Shown: piece by piece, positions 1 to 7,640 of the stretch
How the letters are laid out: each line of letters begins with the position of its first letter
How positions within the stretch are numbered: the stretch's first letter is position 1
From: Acidipila sp. EB88
GTDB lineage: Bacteria; Acidobacteriota; Terriglobia; Terriglobales; Acidobacteriaceae
Assembly (NCBI RefSeq): GCF_003858395.1
Contig: NZ_QWEV01000005.1
Location: 2,108,001 to 2,172,000, forward strand
Length of the DNA stretch: 64,000 nucleotides
Direction of reading: 5' to 3'
Translations under genes and position numbers: made by a program
The notes under the pieces: model-generated
What the model saw: the letters and a program-made list of their open reading frames with translations, nothing else
Told to the model about the DNA's origin: nothing
Database searches by the model: none

Positions 1-2
1 TG

Positions 3-1361
3 CGCGCCGCCCGCTCCACCCGCGTCGCTGCCGCGTCCGGCGTGCTGCTGCTCGCGGGCAGCATGTACCTATGGTGCTTCAGCCGCCTCGCTATACTGGA
101 GCCATTGCTGGCCCTTTGGATCCTCGCCGGCTGGTGGCTCGCCCTGCGGCTTCCGGGCCTCGGCGTTTGGCTCGCAGGCGGCCCGCCTGTAATCCCGCTC
201 GCGACGCCGACCGCCAACTACGCTGCCGTCTCGCCCGCCAGCCCCTTGGCCCCGGCTTCCCTCCCGCAAACGCTCGCCTCACGGCTCACAGGGCAGCCTC
301 TGGCTGGCGCGTCCGGTCTCCGCGACACGCCCGAACTTCCACCGCAACACCGCACACTGGCACTCTGCGCCATCGGCCTGCTGGGCTGCCTCGCCGTGCT
401 CACCAAGACCACCGCGCTGTTTCTGCTCCCTGCCACCGCCGCCATCATCGCCGCCGCCGCCGGCTGGCAGCTCCGCCGCACCCTCCGTGATCTGGCCATC
501 GCCACCGCCGCCGGCGTGCTCCCCTGGCTGGCCTACTACGTGCTGGTAGCCCGCCGCTATCTTGTCGACTTCCGCTACTTCTTCGCCGCCAACCACTGGC
601 CGCCGCCCGTGGGCGTCCGCGCTCACCTGCTCGCCTACTGGAACGCCGTGCACGATCTCATCTGGGTCGGCCCGAACCAGGTTCTGGTCACCACGATGCT
701 GCTGGTGCTCGCCCTGTGGCTCGCTCCCGGCTTCCGCCGTCACCCGCTCCTGCAGGCGTCCGTGCTCAGCAGCGCAGGCTTGATCGTCTTCATGGGCTGG
801 CACAACAGCCCGCAGCCCCGCTACTACATCGTGCTGGCCTACCCGGTCGTGTTCGTTGCGATCCTCGCCATCGAGGCACTCCTGCGAAATCCAGGTCGTC
901 GGCACCGCGTGCTCGCGGGCATGGGCATCGCCGCCCTGGCGCTGGTGTTCCTGCGCGACAGCTACGGCAGCCTCTGGTACGCGCGCCACCCCGAGTACAC
1001 CCTGCGCGACGCTGCCACCGCGCTGACCCGCTACATCGACACCCATCCCACCCAGGGCAGGCGCCTCCTGCTCTCCATCTCCGGCGACGAGATCACGCTG
1101 ATCACCCATCTCCCGGCCGTGTGCGACGACTTCGGCTCCGACCCGCTGCCCGACCGCATCCGCCGCTACCAGCCCGGCTGGTACGCCGCCTGGAACGAGG
1201 TCGACCCCGGCACCCTCGAGGACATCCAGTCCGCGGGCTACTCCATCCAGCCCGTCGCCCACTGGCACGCCTTTGACGACGAAGACCGCGACGACCTCAT
1301 CCTCTACCGCATGCTTCCCGCTACCCACCCCGCGCCCGCCGTCACCGAGCCGCAGCCCTGA
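3..1361 (+). CDS. Glycosyltransferase family 39 (ArnT/PMT-like) membrane protein, 5' end cut off
   Basis: The frame is open to the left edge of the window, so the true start and probably the N-terminal half lie upstream. What remains is a polytopic protein with about seven hydrophobic segments and a soluble C-terminal tail of about 130 residues. Near its start it has an R-x5-EP sequence (RLAILEPL), like the conserved EP loop of GT39 enzymes, and later LTKTTALFLLP, a sequence type common in this family. GT39-like enzymes transfer a sugar from a polyprenyl-phosphate donor to protein or lipid on the outer face of the inner membrane. The acceptor cannot be told from the sequence. A hairpin follows the stop. 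I infer the family from hydrophobic pattern and motifs. The catalytic first loop is not in the window. Confidence 0.72.
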   Translation, partial: RAARSTRVAAASGVLLLAGSMYLWCFSRLAILEPLLALWILAGWWLALRLPGLGVWLAGGPPVIPLATPTANYAAVSPASPLAPASLPQTLASRLTGQPLAGASGLRDTPELPPQHRTLALCAIGLLGCLAVLTKTTALFLLPATAAIIAAAAGWQLRRTLRDLAIATAAGVLPWLAYYVLVARRYLVDFRYFFAANHWPPPVGVRAHLLAYWNAVHDLIWVGPNQVLVTTMLLVLALWLAPGFRRHPLLQASVLSSAGLIVFMGWHNSPQPRYYIVLAYPVVFVAILAIEALLRNPGRRHRVLAGMGIAALALVFLRDSYGSLWYARHPEYTLRDAATALTRYIDTHPTQGRRLLLSISGDEITLITHLPAVCDDFGSDPLPDRIRRYQPGWYAAWNEVDPGTLEDIQSAGYSIQPVAHWHAFDDEDRDDLILYRMLPATHPAPAVTEPQP

Positions 1362-1385
1362 CCCGAGCCGCAACCCGCCCAACAG

Positions 1386-1442
1386 AAAAAGCCGGGCCCC
1401 GAAGGAAAGCAGAAAACCGCTTCCATCTAGAGCCCGGCTTTT
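1386..1442. terminator. Bidirectional Rho-independent terminator
   Basis: Perfect 11-base arms (AAAAGCCGGGC at 1387-1397 and its complement at 1432-1442), each ending in a run of A or T. It lies between two convergent genes and could serve both. Confidence 0.75.
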
Positions 1443-1485
1443 ACCCCGTAATTTCTTTATCCAGCCGCCAGCATCGCAGCTAAAC

Positions 1486-1525
1486 CGGGTGCCCCATGTC
1501 CCGCTTCCGAGACGTGGGAACCACC
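1486..1525. repeat. Intergenic hairpin repeat, family A, copy 1
   Basis: Begins GGGTGCCCCATGTC and ends GAGACGTGGGAACCACC, so it folds as a hairpin with a CCC-ATGTC / GAGACGTGGG stem. Two more copies are at 7369-7407 and 11218-11255. It belongs to a REP-like class of short palindromes between genes. Confidence 0.7.
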
Positions 1526-1538
1526 AGGCCAGCCCGGT

Positions 1539-2366
1539 CTACCGAACAGGCCGAGCCGGCGCACCCTTGCGATCCGCATCGATATGCCGGCCAAGCCGGT
1601 ACACCAACCCCACCGACAACCCGAACTGTTCCTTGAAGTCACCCTTGCCCGTGCTGCTGTAATCCGTCAGCACCGCATCCGGCGAGATCCGGAACGCCAG
1701 CCGCGGCGAACGGTTCAGATCGATCGAACCGCCGATCGCACTGCCAAACGCCAGCTGGTTATCGAACAATCCCACCTCGCCCGGCGTCACCGGGTTGCCA
1801 AGGTTGTCCTTGCCAAGGTCGGAATCGAACTGGCCATACGTACCGCCAAACAGGGCATGCAGGCTGATCGAGCCATGCTCATTCGCCACCAGCCGGTACT
1901 GCGGGCCAGCCATGAACATGTACGAAGTCACCGCCGGACCGCGCACGCCAAAGTCGTTCGGCGTCACACCGCTCGTGCCGAAGTAGCCGCGCACGTTCGC
2001 GTCCGCCGACCATTTGTGCGTAAAGTAGCGCGCACCCTGGATATCGAAGCCGCCCAGGTTCGCACCCTGCAGCAGCGAAGGGCCCGCGTCGAAGTGCGAG
2101 TACGCCACGCCGCCGTACACCTCGTACCGGCTGTTGTAGTCCACTCCTGTCAGCGTGCTGTTCGGCGCGACCACGGGCGCGTGATACTGCGGCGCCTGCG
2201 CGTACGCATCCCTGCCGTACGCGCCAAGCGCACCCAGGGCAACAAGCGAGAGGCCGATCCGGCCGGCAGAGCGAAGCAGTCCGCGCAGGTACGTGCGGCG
2301 CGAGCTGCTTGAAAACGGAGCGCGGCCAGAAGCCGCGGACAAAACAAGGGGTAGGCGACGAAGCAA
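1539..2366 (-). CDS. Outer-membrane beta-barrel protein (OmpA/porin-like)
   Basis: Predicted exported protein of about 275 residues. After a basic N-terminus and a hydrophobic stretch (GLSLVALGALGA) there is a likely signal-peptidase site at AYA-Q. The mature part is made of alternating hydrophobic and polar strands such as RYEVYGGVAYSHF, and the protein nearly ends in GLSVGLVYRLGRH, like the last strand of small 8-strand barrels. I chose a TTG start at 2366 because GGAGG lies 9 bases before it. A GTG at 2396 without such a site would add 10 residues. The gene is convergent with the GT39 gene and they share a terminator. The cargo or structural role is not visible, and a lipid or polysaccharide role would be guesswork. 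Confidence 0.72.
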   Translation of the reverse strand: MLRRLPLVLSAASGRAPFSSSSRRTYLRGLLRSAGRIGLSLVALGALGAYGRDAYAQAPQYHAPVVAPNSTLTGVDYNSRYEVYGGVAYSHFDAGPSLLQGANLGGFDIQGARYFTHKWSADANVRGYFGTSGVTPNDFGVRGPAVTSYMFMAGPQYRLVANEHGSISLHALFGGTYGQFDSDLGKDNLGNPVTPGEVGLFDNQLAFGSAIGGSIDLNRSPRLAFRISPDAVLTDYSSTGKGDFKEQFGLSVGLVYRLGRHIDADRKGAPARPVR

Positions 2367-2445
2367 AGAACCGGACCTCCAGGTACCAGCCTCCACTTTA
2401 CATCGCCCCTAATGGCTGTGCGCCGATCCTGTAGGCTTGAAAGCT

Positions 2446-2910
2446 ATGGACCGGGAGAAACAGGCGCGAAAACGCTTCGCCGAGAAGAAGTGGGACAGCC
2501 TTGAGCAGATGGTGCTCGCCTACGCGGATGAGGCCATTCACATCGCCCGCTCTGACTTTCACGAAGAAATCGATCATTCCATCGCCTCGCTGCCACGCCT
2601 CGAGCGCATCCTCAACCGCCTCTGCCCGGCGCCCGAGCCCATCCCTTCCGGGGACAGCGACTGGCTCGTGCTGCTCTGGGGCTCCTATTTCGGTGAACTC
2701 CTGCGCGCCACCCACGGCGGCACCTGGGAGATGTCGATCTATCCCGGCACTGACTTCTCCGTGCCCGCTCTCGAAATCGGCGGCTCCTATCTTTACCCCA
2801 TGATGAAGGTGCACCGCCGCCTCTCCCTCGGCGCCGCCGAAGAGCTGCCCGCCTTCTACGCCATGCTGCGCGCCCGCCTCGAAGCCCCCCGGCAAAAGCC
2901 CGCGCAATAG
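2446..2910 (+). CDS. Conserved-looking hypothetical cytoplasmic protein
   Basis: About 154 residues, no signal peptide or membrane segment. The N-terminal third is charged and probably helical (DREKQARKRFAEKKW). The middle holds WLVLLWGSYFGELL followed by a Gly/Trp-rich stretch (HGGTWEMS), which suggests a small alpha/beta fold. I do not recognise the family with confidence. The ATG at 2446 is preferred over a TTG at 2437, and neither has a good ribosome site. It is transcribed in the same direction as tatA, 119 bases upstream of it, and divergently from the beta-barrel gene. The C-terminus is short and basic. Confidence 0.6.
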   Translation: MDREKQARKRFAEKKWDSLEQMVLAYADEAIHIARSDFHEEIDHSIASLPRLERILNRLCPAPEPIPSGDSDWLVLLWGSYFGELLRATHGGTWEMSIYPGTDFSVPALEIGGSYLYPMMKVHRRLSLGAAEELPAFYAMLRARLEAPRQKPAQ

Positions 2911-3029
2911 CCGCCCCAATCCACTTCGGCCCTGTGGTAATGCCCATGCGGCAACATCAGTGCTGGATATGAGATACTTCGCCTTGTTGGAGGAAAGACC
3001 CGCACACGGTTCCGCGGGCAGCCCCTTAT

Positions 3030-3236
3030 ATGTTCGATAACCTGTTCCAGCCCTCGCACCTGATCGTGATTCTCGTGATCGCTCTGCTGATCTTCGGCCC
3101 CCGCAAGCTTCCCGAGCTGGGCAAAGGACTCGGCGAAGGCCTGCGCGGTTTCAAGCAGGGCATCAAGGGTGATCCTGAAGCCACCATCACCAAGTCCGAA
3201 GCCCCCAAAACCGAGCCTGCCTCCGAAGTAAAGTAG
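3030..3236 (+). CDS. tatA: Twin-arginine translocase subunit TatA/TatE
   Basis: A 68-residue protein with the family layout: one N-terminal membrane helix ([13 protein letters not shown]), the hinge [12 protein letters not shown], an amphipathic helix ([12 protein letters not shown]) and a short polar tail. TatA oligomers form the pore through which folded Tat substrates leave the cytoplasm. No tatB or tatC is nearby, so the other components must be elsewhere. One candidate substrate, the isomerase-like protein at 6290-7225 with an RRRF signal, is about 3 kb away. A strong GGAGGAAAG occurs about 33 bases before the ATG, too far to act on it directly, so initiation at this ATG rests on the family match. 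Confidence 0.95.
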   Translation: MFDNLFQPSHLIVILVIALLIFGPRKLPELGKGLGEGLRGFKQGIKGDPEATITKSEAPKTEPASEVK

Positions 3237-3337
3237 CTCCCTCCCGCACACCGGCGCCCGTGCACACTCCCGGGCGCCTGTGCCGCGCAGCATGCCATCT
3301 TGCTGCAAAACCGCTGTGACCCACTACTGAAACGAAC

Positions 3338-3377
3338 ACGCGTCCCGAAGGGACCGCCAGCCGCGCAGGCGGTTTCG
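3338..3377. repeat. Double-hairpin intergenic repeat, family B, copy 1
   Basis: Contains CGTCCCGAAGGGACCGCCAG followed by CCGCGCAGGCGGTTTCGC. It forms two small hairpins in a row: GTCCC-GAA-GGGAC and ACCGCC...GGCGGT. It lies just past the stop of the EamA gene. A second copy in the same orientation precedes that gene. Confidence 0.7.
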
Positions 3378-3379
3378 CT

Positions 3380-4282
3380 TCAGGCCGCGATCAGCGCCAC
3401 CGCACCCAGCGCCAGTCCCATCCCCACCGCCTGCAGTCGCGTCGCGCGCTCCCGCAAAAACAGCGCCGCCAGCACAATCGTCCCGCCCGGATACAGCGAC
3501 GACAACACCGCCGCCACATCCAGCCGTCCGCTCAGTGACGACAGCATGTACAGCCCGTTTCCCGCCGTATCCAGCAATCCCGCCAGCGTCGCCAGCACCG
3601 GCAGCGACACGGCCCGCATCACCCACGCGCCGCCGTCCACCTGCGAAGGCTCCGGCAGCAGCCTGCGCCGACCTCGCCACAGCGTCATCCCTTGCGCCAC
3701 CAGCGCCATGCACACCCCGCCCATCCTCGACAAGGTAAGCGCCCGCACCAGCGTCCCGGCCCCGCCATGCTCCCCGCTCGCGACGGACAGGTGCAGCAGC
3801 ACCAGCTGCAGCCCGAACCCGCACCCGGCCACCATCGCAAACACCAGCGCCTTGCGCCCCGTGGCCGTGCCCGGCGGTGCCGGCGCATACGCAATCAGCA
3901 CAATTGCCGCCGCCGCCAGAGCGAACCCGGCAACCTGCACCGGCGCCGGCGCTCCCTCGGTCCGGATGGCGATCACCACCGGCAGCACTGCCGTGAGCAG
4001 CCCGGCCAGCGCCGCAGCCAGCCCCATGGCTCCCAGCGACAGCGCCTCGTAAAACAGCATCAGCGCCACGCCACCCGTTACGCCCGAAGTCAGCCCGCTC
4101 AGCACCCCCGCAGCCGGCAGCACGGCAGGCAACGCCGCCGAAGCCGCCAGCAACAGCAGAAAGCTCACCCCATGCGCAATCAGCACCACGCGACTGGGCG
4201 CAGCCTTGCGCGTCGCCAGCCCCCCGGCAAAGTCAGCCGCGCCCCACGTGCCCGCAGCAAGCAGGCCCAGCAACACCGCCAT
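3380..4282 (-). CDS. EamA-family (DMT superfamily) transporter
   Basis: About 300 residues with ten evenly spaced hydrophobic segments, as in two EamA halves of five helices each. The N-terminus MAVLLGLLAAGTWGAADFAGG is typical of the family, as is the late LSSLYPGGTIVLAALFLRE. Such proteins export or import small metabolites through the inner membrane. The substrate cannot be predicted. A TTG at 4327 would add 15 residues, but the ATG at 4282 places the first helix at the N-terminus as usual. The gene is flanked on both sides by family B repeats in the same orientation. A second, different EamA gene lies at 10200-11180. Confidence 0.85.
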   Translation of the reverse strand: MAVLLGLLAAGTWGAADFAGGLATRKAAPSRVVLIAHGVSFLLLLAASAALPAVLPAAGVLSGLTSGVTGGVALMLFYEALSLGAMGLAAALAGLLTAVLPVVIAIRTEGAPAPVQVAGFALAAAAIVLIAYAPAPPGTATGRKALVFAMVAGCGFGLQLVLLHLSVASGEHGGAGTLVRALTLSRMGGVCMALVAQGMTLWRGRRRLLPEPSQVDGGAWVMRAVSLPVLATLAGLLDTAGNGLYMLSSLSGRLDVAAVLSSLYPGGTIVLAALFLRERATRLQAVGMGLALGAVALIAA

Positions 4283-4394
4283 CGCATTGGAAGAAAGTCC
4301 GATCAAGGCAGGGAAGTCCAGACGCAAAAAGTTGAATCGGCCACAAACGAACGCGCGGGGAATGCCGGTTCAGCATTCCCCGCCGCTCAGGTAC

Positions 4395-4449
4395 ACACGT
4401 CCCGAAGGGACCGCCAGCCGCAATAGCGCTCTGCGCCAGCAGGCGGTTC
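4395..4449. repeat. Double-hairpin intergenic repeat, family B, copy 2 (expanded loop)
   Basis: Shares ACACGTCCCGAAGGGACCGC and the following CAGCCGC with copy 1, then has about 17 inserted bases before CAGGCGGTT. Both hairpin stems are kept. It lies upstream of the EamA gene and just after the stop of the VWA gene. Confidence 0.65.
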
Positions 4450-4460
4450 TATCTTTCGAC

Positions 4461-5831
4461 TTACCGGCTGTTATTCGAAGGATGCGCCTGCGGATAGTAC
4501 CCATCCGGCGCCACAATATCCAGCCCCGGGATCCCTTCCACCCGGACTTCGATCGTGTGGAACCGGTTCGCCAGCGTGCTCGCGTGGCTGTTGTAGATCA
4601 GCGTGTACTGGTTGCGCACCGAGTTCGTGATCTTGGCGAACGACATCTGGATGCCATTCTCCGACACCTGCGAGTCCAGCGTGCCGCCGGTCGCCAGCAC
4701 ATACTTCGGCAGCGCATTGTCCTTCATCGTTGGCAGCAGCGGCAGGTGGTAGCGGTCCAGCGTGCCCAGTCCCCAGATCGCCGAGTCGCCGACCAGCGTG
4801 CCATCGACCGAGATGTTGTTGCCCAGCAGGAATCGCACCACTTCCTTGTACGAGGCCTTCGATCCCTGCTCCTTGCCATCCGAGATGATGTACAGGATCT
4901 TCCTGCGATCCCTCGGCTGCTTTGCCAGCTCCGTCGCCGCCGCAAGGATCGCGTCATTCAACGGGTGGTACTCCTTGGGAGTAATCGCGAAGCCCACGTT
5001 CAACCCATGCTCCGGGCTGGTATTCGGGTCCATCTGCTTGTTGTTGATCACGATGCCGTTGTCCATCGGGCCACCCGGCGCAATCACGCCCATGTCGCGC
5101 CCCGGCGCCTTGGCCTGGGTCAGCGCCACGTTCAACCGCGCGCCCTGCGCCCCGGTAAAGTCCGTGATCATGCGCGTGGTGCTGTTGTAGCCAAACACCG
5201 CCACCGCGTCCGAAGGCGTAAACGCACCCGACACTGCCGAGAGGCTCTCGTTCACTCGGTTCATCACGTCCGCCGGCAGGCTCTGGTCAATCACGAACGC
5301 CACAGACAGGGGAAATGGATCGGTCGTGAAGTACACGATGCGCTGCCGCACCCCGTCCTCAAATACGCGGAACTTGCGCCAATCCAGCGACGGCACCAGG
5401 TTGCGCTTCTTGTCACGCACCGTCACCGGCACCACCACTTCGTTGACCGAGACGATCAGGTTGCTCTTCGCGCCCTGGCCCGGTGCCGGCAGCTCCGGCG
5501 CCTCTGTCTGGTTCGGTGTCGAATCGGTCGAGGTCACCTGGTTCTCACCGGTTTCCGGGTCGCCCCCACCGCTCGCCGAACTCGACGAGTTCGAGCCCGC
5601 TGCCTGGTTCACGCCCGGCCGCGCCGCCTGCACCGCATCCGGCGAAGGTGCAGCCGTAGTCGAGGCGCCCGGCTTGACCTGGTCCTTCAGGTCTCCCAGC
5701 GAGCTGCCCGCCTGCGGCGTCGGCGCATCCGGAATGGCGTTCGGGGCATTCGGAACCGTGCTGCTCTGCTGGGCAAACGCAGCGCTTCCAAGACTCACAA
5801 GCAGAACTCCAGCAATCGCAGCGTGCTTCAC
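4461..5831 (-). CDS. Secreted VWFA-related protein, acidobacterial type (1)
   Basis: About 456 residues. A signal peptide (AGVLLVSLGSAAFA-Q) is followed by a low-complexity Ala/Pro/Ser region to about residue 130. Then comes the beta-sheet entry segment with DWRKFRVFEDGVRQRI and a von Willebrand A-like fold: SVAFVIDQSLP in place of the usual DxSxS, and RRKILYIISDGKEQGS as the fourth strand. The first metal-site motif is degraded, so metal binding is doubtful. These proteins are extremely common in Acidobacteriota and their role is unknown, with surface protein contacts a guess. I prefer a GTG at 5831 because GAGGAG precedes it by 9 bases. A TTG at 5855 is the alternative. Compare the second VWA protein at 7641. 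Confidence 0.82.
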   Translation of the reverse strand: MKHAAIAGVLLVSLGSAAFAQQSSTVPNAPNAIPDAPTPQAGSSLGDLKDQVKPGASTTAAPSPDAVQAARPGVNQAAGSNSSSSASGGGDPETGENQVTSTDSTPNQTEAPELPAPGQGAKSNLIVSVNEVVVPVTVRDKKRNLVPSLDWRKFRVFEDGVRQRIVYFTTDPFPLSVAFVIDQSLPADVMNRVNESLSAVSGAFTPSDAVAVFGYNSTTRMITDFTGAQGARLNVALTQAKAPGRDMGVIAPGGPMDNGIVINNKQMDPNTSPEHGLNVGFAITPKEYHPLNDAILAAATELAKQPRDRRKILYIISDGKEQGSKASYKEVVRFLLGNNISVDGTLVGDSAIWGLGTLDRYHLPLLPTMKDNALPKYVLATGGTLDSQVSENGIQMSFAKITNSVRNQYTLIYNSHASTLANRFHTIEVRVEGIPGLDIVAPDGYYPQAHPSNNSR

Positions 5832-6289
5832 AGGCCTTTTCTCCTCAAAGTGCAACAGGTACTGCCACGTTCACAGCGCAGTCCCGCCACGCTTGCAAAC
5901 CAGCTTTCTTCTAGATAGATGCCGTCTGTGCGTCCACCCGACAGGGAACAACGCGGAACGCGAACCTTCTGTACTGCCTTCCGCAATGCCGGGCCGGGCG
6001 GCACAACGGCCTTTCAATCCAAACGTCAGACTACCAGAGCTCGCAAGCGCCGAAACCGTCTATCCACCGCGCCCTGCAGGCTCCCGGCCCCGCCCACCCG
6101 CCGCGAAGTGGCCGGCAGCCGCGCAGGCGGTTCGCCGCCTTGATCCAGTCTTGCCCCTCACCCGTGGACACGCCTGCCCGCTTCATGGCATGGTGTCTCC
6201 CACCAGCCGTCCACAAGCTTCCCGTGCCAGCCGCGGCGGGTTGTATCCCGTTCCACACGCACGTGCCGCCGCCCAGGCCAAAGGCCCCC
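5832..6289. other. Intergenic region between divergent genes
   Basis: 458 bases between the VWA gene and the isomerase-like gene. It holds a diverged copy of repeat family B (6104-6135). I see no gene: the open frames crossing it lack ribosome sites and recognisable protein features. It should contain the promoters of both divergent genes. Confidence 0.5.
6104..6135. repeat. Double-hairpin repeat family B, diverged copy 3
   Basis: CGAAGTGGCCGGCAGCCGCG then CAGGCGGTTCGC matches the second half of copy 1 (CAGCCGCGCAGGCGGTTTCGC) but has lost the first GTCCC-GAA-GGGAC hairpin. A still weaker relative is at about 10131-10165. Confidence 0.5.
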
Positions 6290-7225
6290 ATGCCCTCCAT
6301 CACCCGCCGCCGTTTCGTCCAGTCCGCCGCCACCGCAGCCGCTGCCGCCACGCTCCTGCCCGGTCGCACGGCGCATGCCAATCCCTTCAACCTCCCGCTT
6401 GGACTGCAGCTTTACTCCGTCCGTGAGCAGCTCCAGCGCGACTACTCCGGGACCCTCAAACAACTCCACGACATCGGCTTCCGCGAGGTCGAGGCCGCAG
6501 GCTTCTTCAAGCAATCGCCGGAAGATGTCCAGGCGGCCATGGCTGCCGCGGGCCTCCGCTGCGTCTCCGCCCACTACCCTTACGCCGAGCTGGACAAAGG
6601 TCTCGACGCCATTCTCGACTTTCACCGGAAGCTCGGCACTGCCCACTTCATCCTCTGTTCCTTCCCCGGCTTCCGCCCCGGCGCCTCGGCCGCCACGCTC
6701 CCCTACGGCCAACAGGTCAAATCCTTCACCCTTGATGACTGGCGGTGGAACGCCGAGCGCTTCAACACCTGGGGCAAGCGGATCCACGACGCGGGCTTCC
6801 AGTTCGGCTACCACAACCACACCATGGAGTTTGCCCCGCAGAAGGACGCAGCCTCCGGCGCCTCGATCATCCCGTTCGACCTGCTGCTCCAGCACACCGA
6901 CCCCGCGCTCGTCGCGATCGAGCTCGACTGCGGCTGGGTCACAGTCGGCGGCGGCAGCCCCGAGCACTACCTCCGCACCTTTCCCGACCGCATCAAGATG
7001 CTCCACGTCAAGGACTTCGCCTCCGCGCCCGGCCACACCTCCGCCGACAATCCCCCACCCGCCGCCGAGCTCGGCCGCGGCACCTCCAACTACCCCGCAA
7101 TCTTCGCCGCCGCTAAACACGGCGCCATTCAGCACCTCTTCATCGAGCAGGAAGACTACCCCGACCTCCCCTGGGCCGAAGCACTCCGCACCGACGCCCG
7201 CTACCTGCACTCCCTCAAACCCTGA
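6290..7225 (+). CDS. Tat-exported sugar phosphate isomerase/epimerase-like TIM barrel
   Basis: About 311 residues. The start at 6290 gives an N-terminal twin-arginine signal (TRRRFVQSAATAAAAATLLPG, then AHA-N), which the longer upstream frame would bury. The mature part is a xylose-isomerase-like AP-endonuclease-2 barrel: LGLQLYSVREQL as the first strand, FREVEAAGF, FGYHNHTMEF with a probable metal-binding His, VAIELDCGWV, and KMLHVKDF near the end. Relatives include secreted inositol- or sugar-isomerase-like proteins common in soil Acidobacteria and Bacteroidetes. The real substrate is unknown. Tat export fits a cofactor- or metal-loaded protein folded in the cytoplasm. No sugar operon surrounds it. 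Confidence 0.85.
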   Translation: MPSITRRRFVQSAATAAAAATLLPGRTAHANPFNLPLGLQLYSVREQLQRDYSGTLKQLHDIGFREVEAAGFFKQSPEDVQAAMAAAGLRCVSAHYPYAELDKGLDAILDFHRKLGTAHFILCSFPGFRPGASAATLPYGQQVKSFTLDDWRWNAERFNTWGKRIHDAGFQFGYHNHTMEFAPQKDAASGASIIPFDLLLQHTDPALVAIELDCGWVTVGGGSPEHYLRTFPDRIKMLHVKDFASAPGHTSADNPPPAAELGRGTSNYPAIFAAAKHGAIQHLFIEQEDYPDLPWAEALRTDARYLHSLKP

Positions 7226-7312
7226 CCACCCGCCATCCAGCCCCCGCACTACGCCCCAACGCCCTCACCGCCGAGCCGCCAGGCCAACCACTGTTATCGC
7301 AACCAGGAAACC

Positions 7313-7340
7313 CTGTCATCCTGAGCGCAGCGAAGGACCC
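7313..7340. repeat. Short repeat of the TCATCCTGAGCG class
   Basis: CTGTCATCCTGAGCGCAGCG followed by AAGGACCC. From general knowledge this word is spread in many copies through acidobacterial and some other genomes, usually between genes. Only one copy is in this window. Confidence 0.6.
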
Positions 7341-7368
7341 GCGGTTCACCCCGCCCCACCACAAACGC

Positions 7369-7407
7369 CGGGTGCCCCACGTCTCTCCCTGAGACGTGGG
7401 AACCACC
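7369..7407. repeat. Intergenic hairpin repeat, family A, copy 2
   Basis: CGGGTGCCCCACGTCTC, a CCCT loop, then GAGACGTGGGAACCACC. The stem CCCACGTCTC/GAGACGTGGG is perfect here. Confidence 0.75.
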
Positions 7408-7433
7408 CCTCTGCCCGCACCGATCCCCTCAAT

Positions 7434-7598
7434 CCACCACCCCACCCAAAACCCACCACCCCACCTAAAACCCACCACCCCACCCAAAACCCACCACCCC
7501 ACCTAAAACCCACCACCCCACCTAAAACCCACCACCCACCTAAAACCCACCACCCCACCTAAAACCCACCACCCCACCCAAAACCCACCACCAACACC
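7434..7598. repeat. 19-bp tandem repeat (minisatellite)
   Basis: Eight near-identical copies of CCACCACCCCACCYAAAAC followed by a partial one. Position 14 alternates between C and T along the array, and one unit (7529-7546) has lost a base. There are no spacers. The unit length is not a multiple of three, so it gives Gly/Trp-rich false frames on the minus strand. Confidence 0.95.
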
Positions 7599-7640
7599 CA
7601 CTGAAGCCTTTCCCATCCCGAAACCGTCTAAGCTCACACC

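Larger units (their letters stand above)
7226..7640. other. Repeat-filled intergenic region
   Basis: 415 bases with three different repeats in order: a TCATCCTGAGCG repeat, a family A hairpin and a 19-bp tandem array. The long open frames here are made by the array and do not look like genes. Confidence 0.8.

Noticed and set aside
7434..7598. Possible CRISPR array
   Set aside because: Units are directly adjacent with no spacers, and no cas genes are present.
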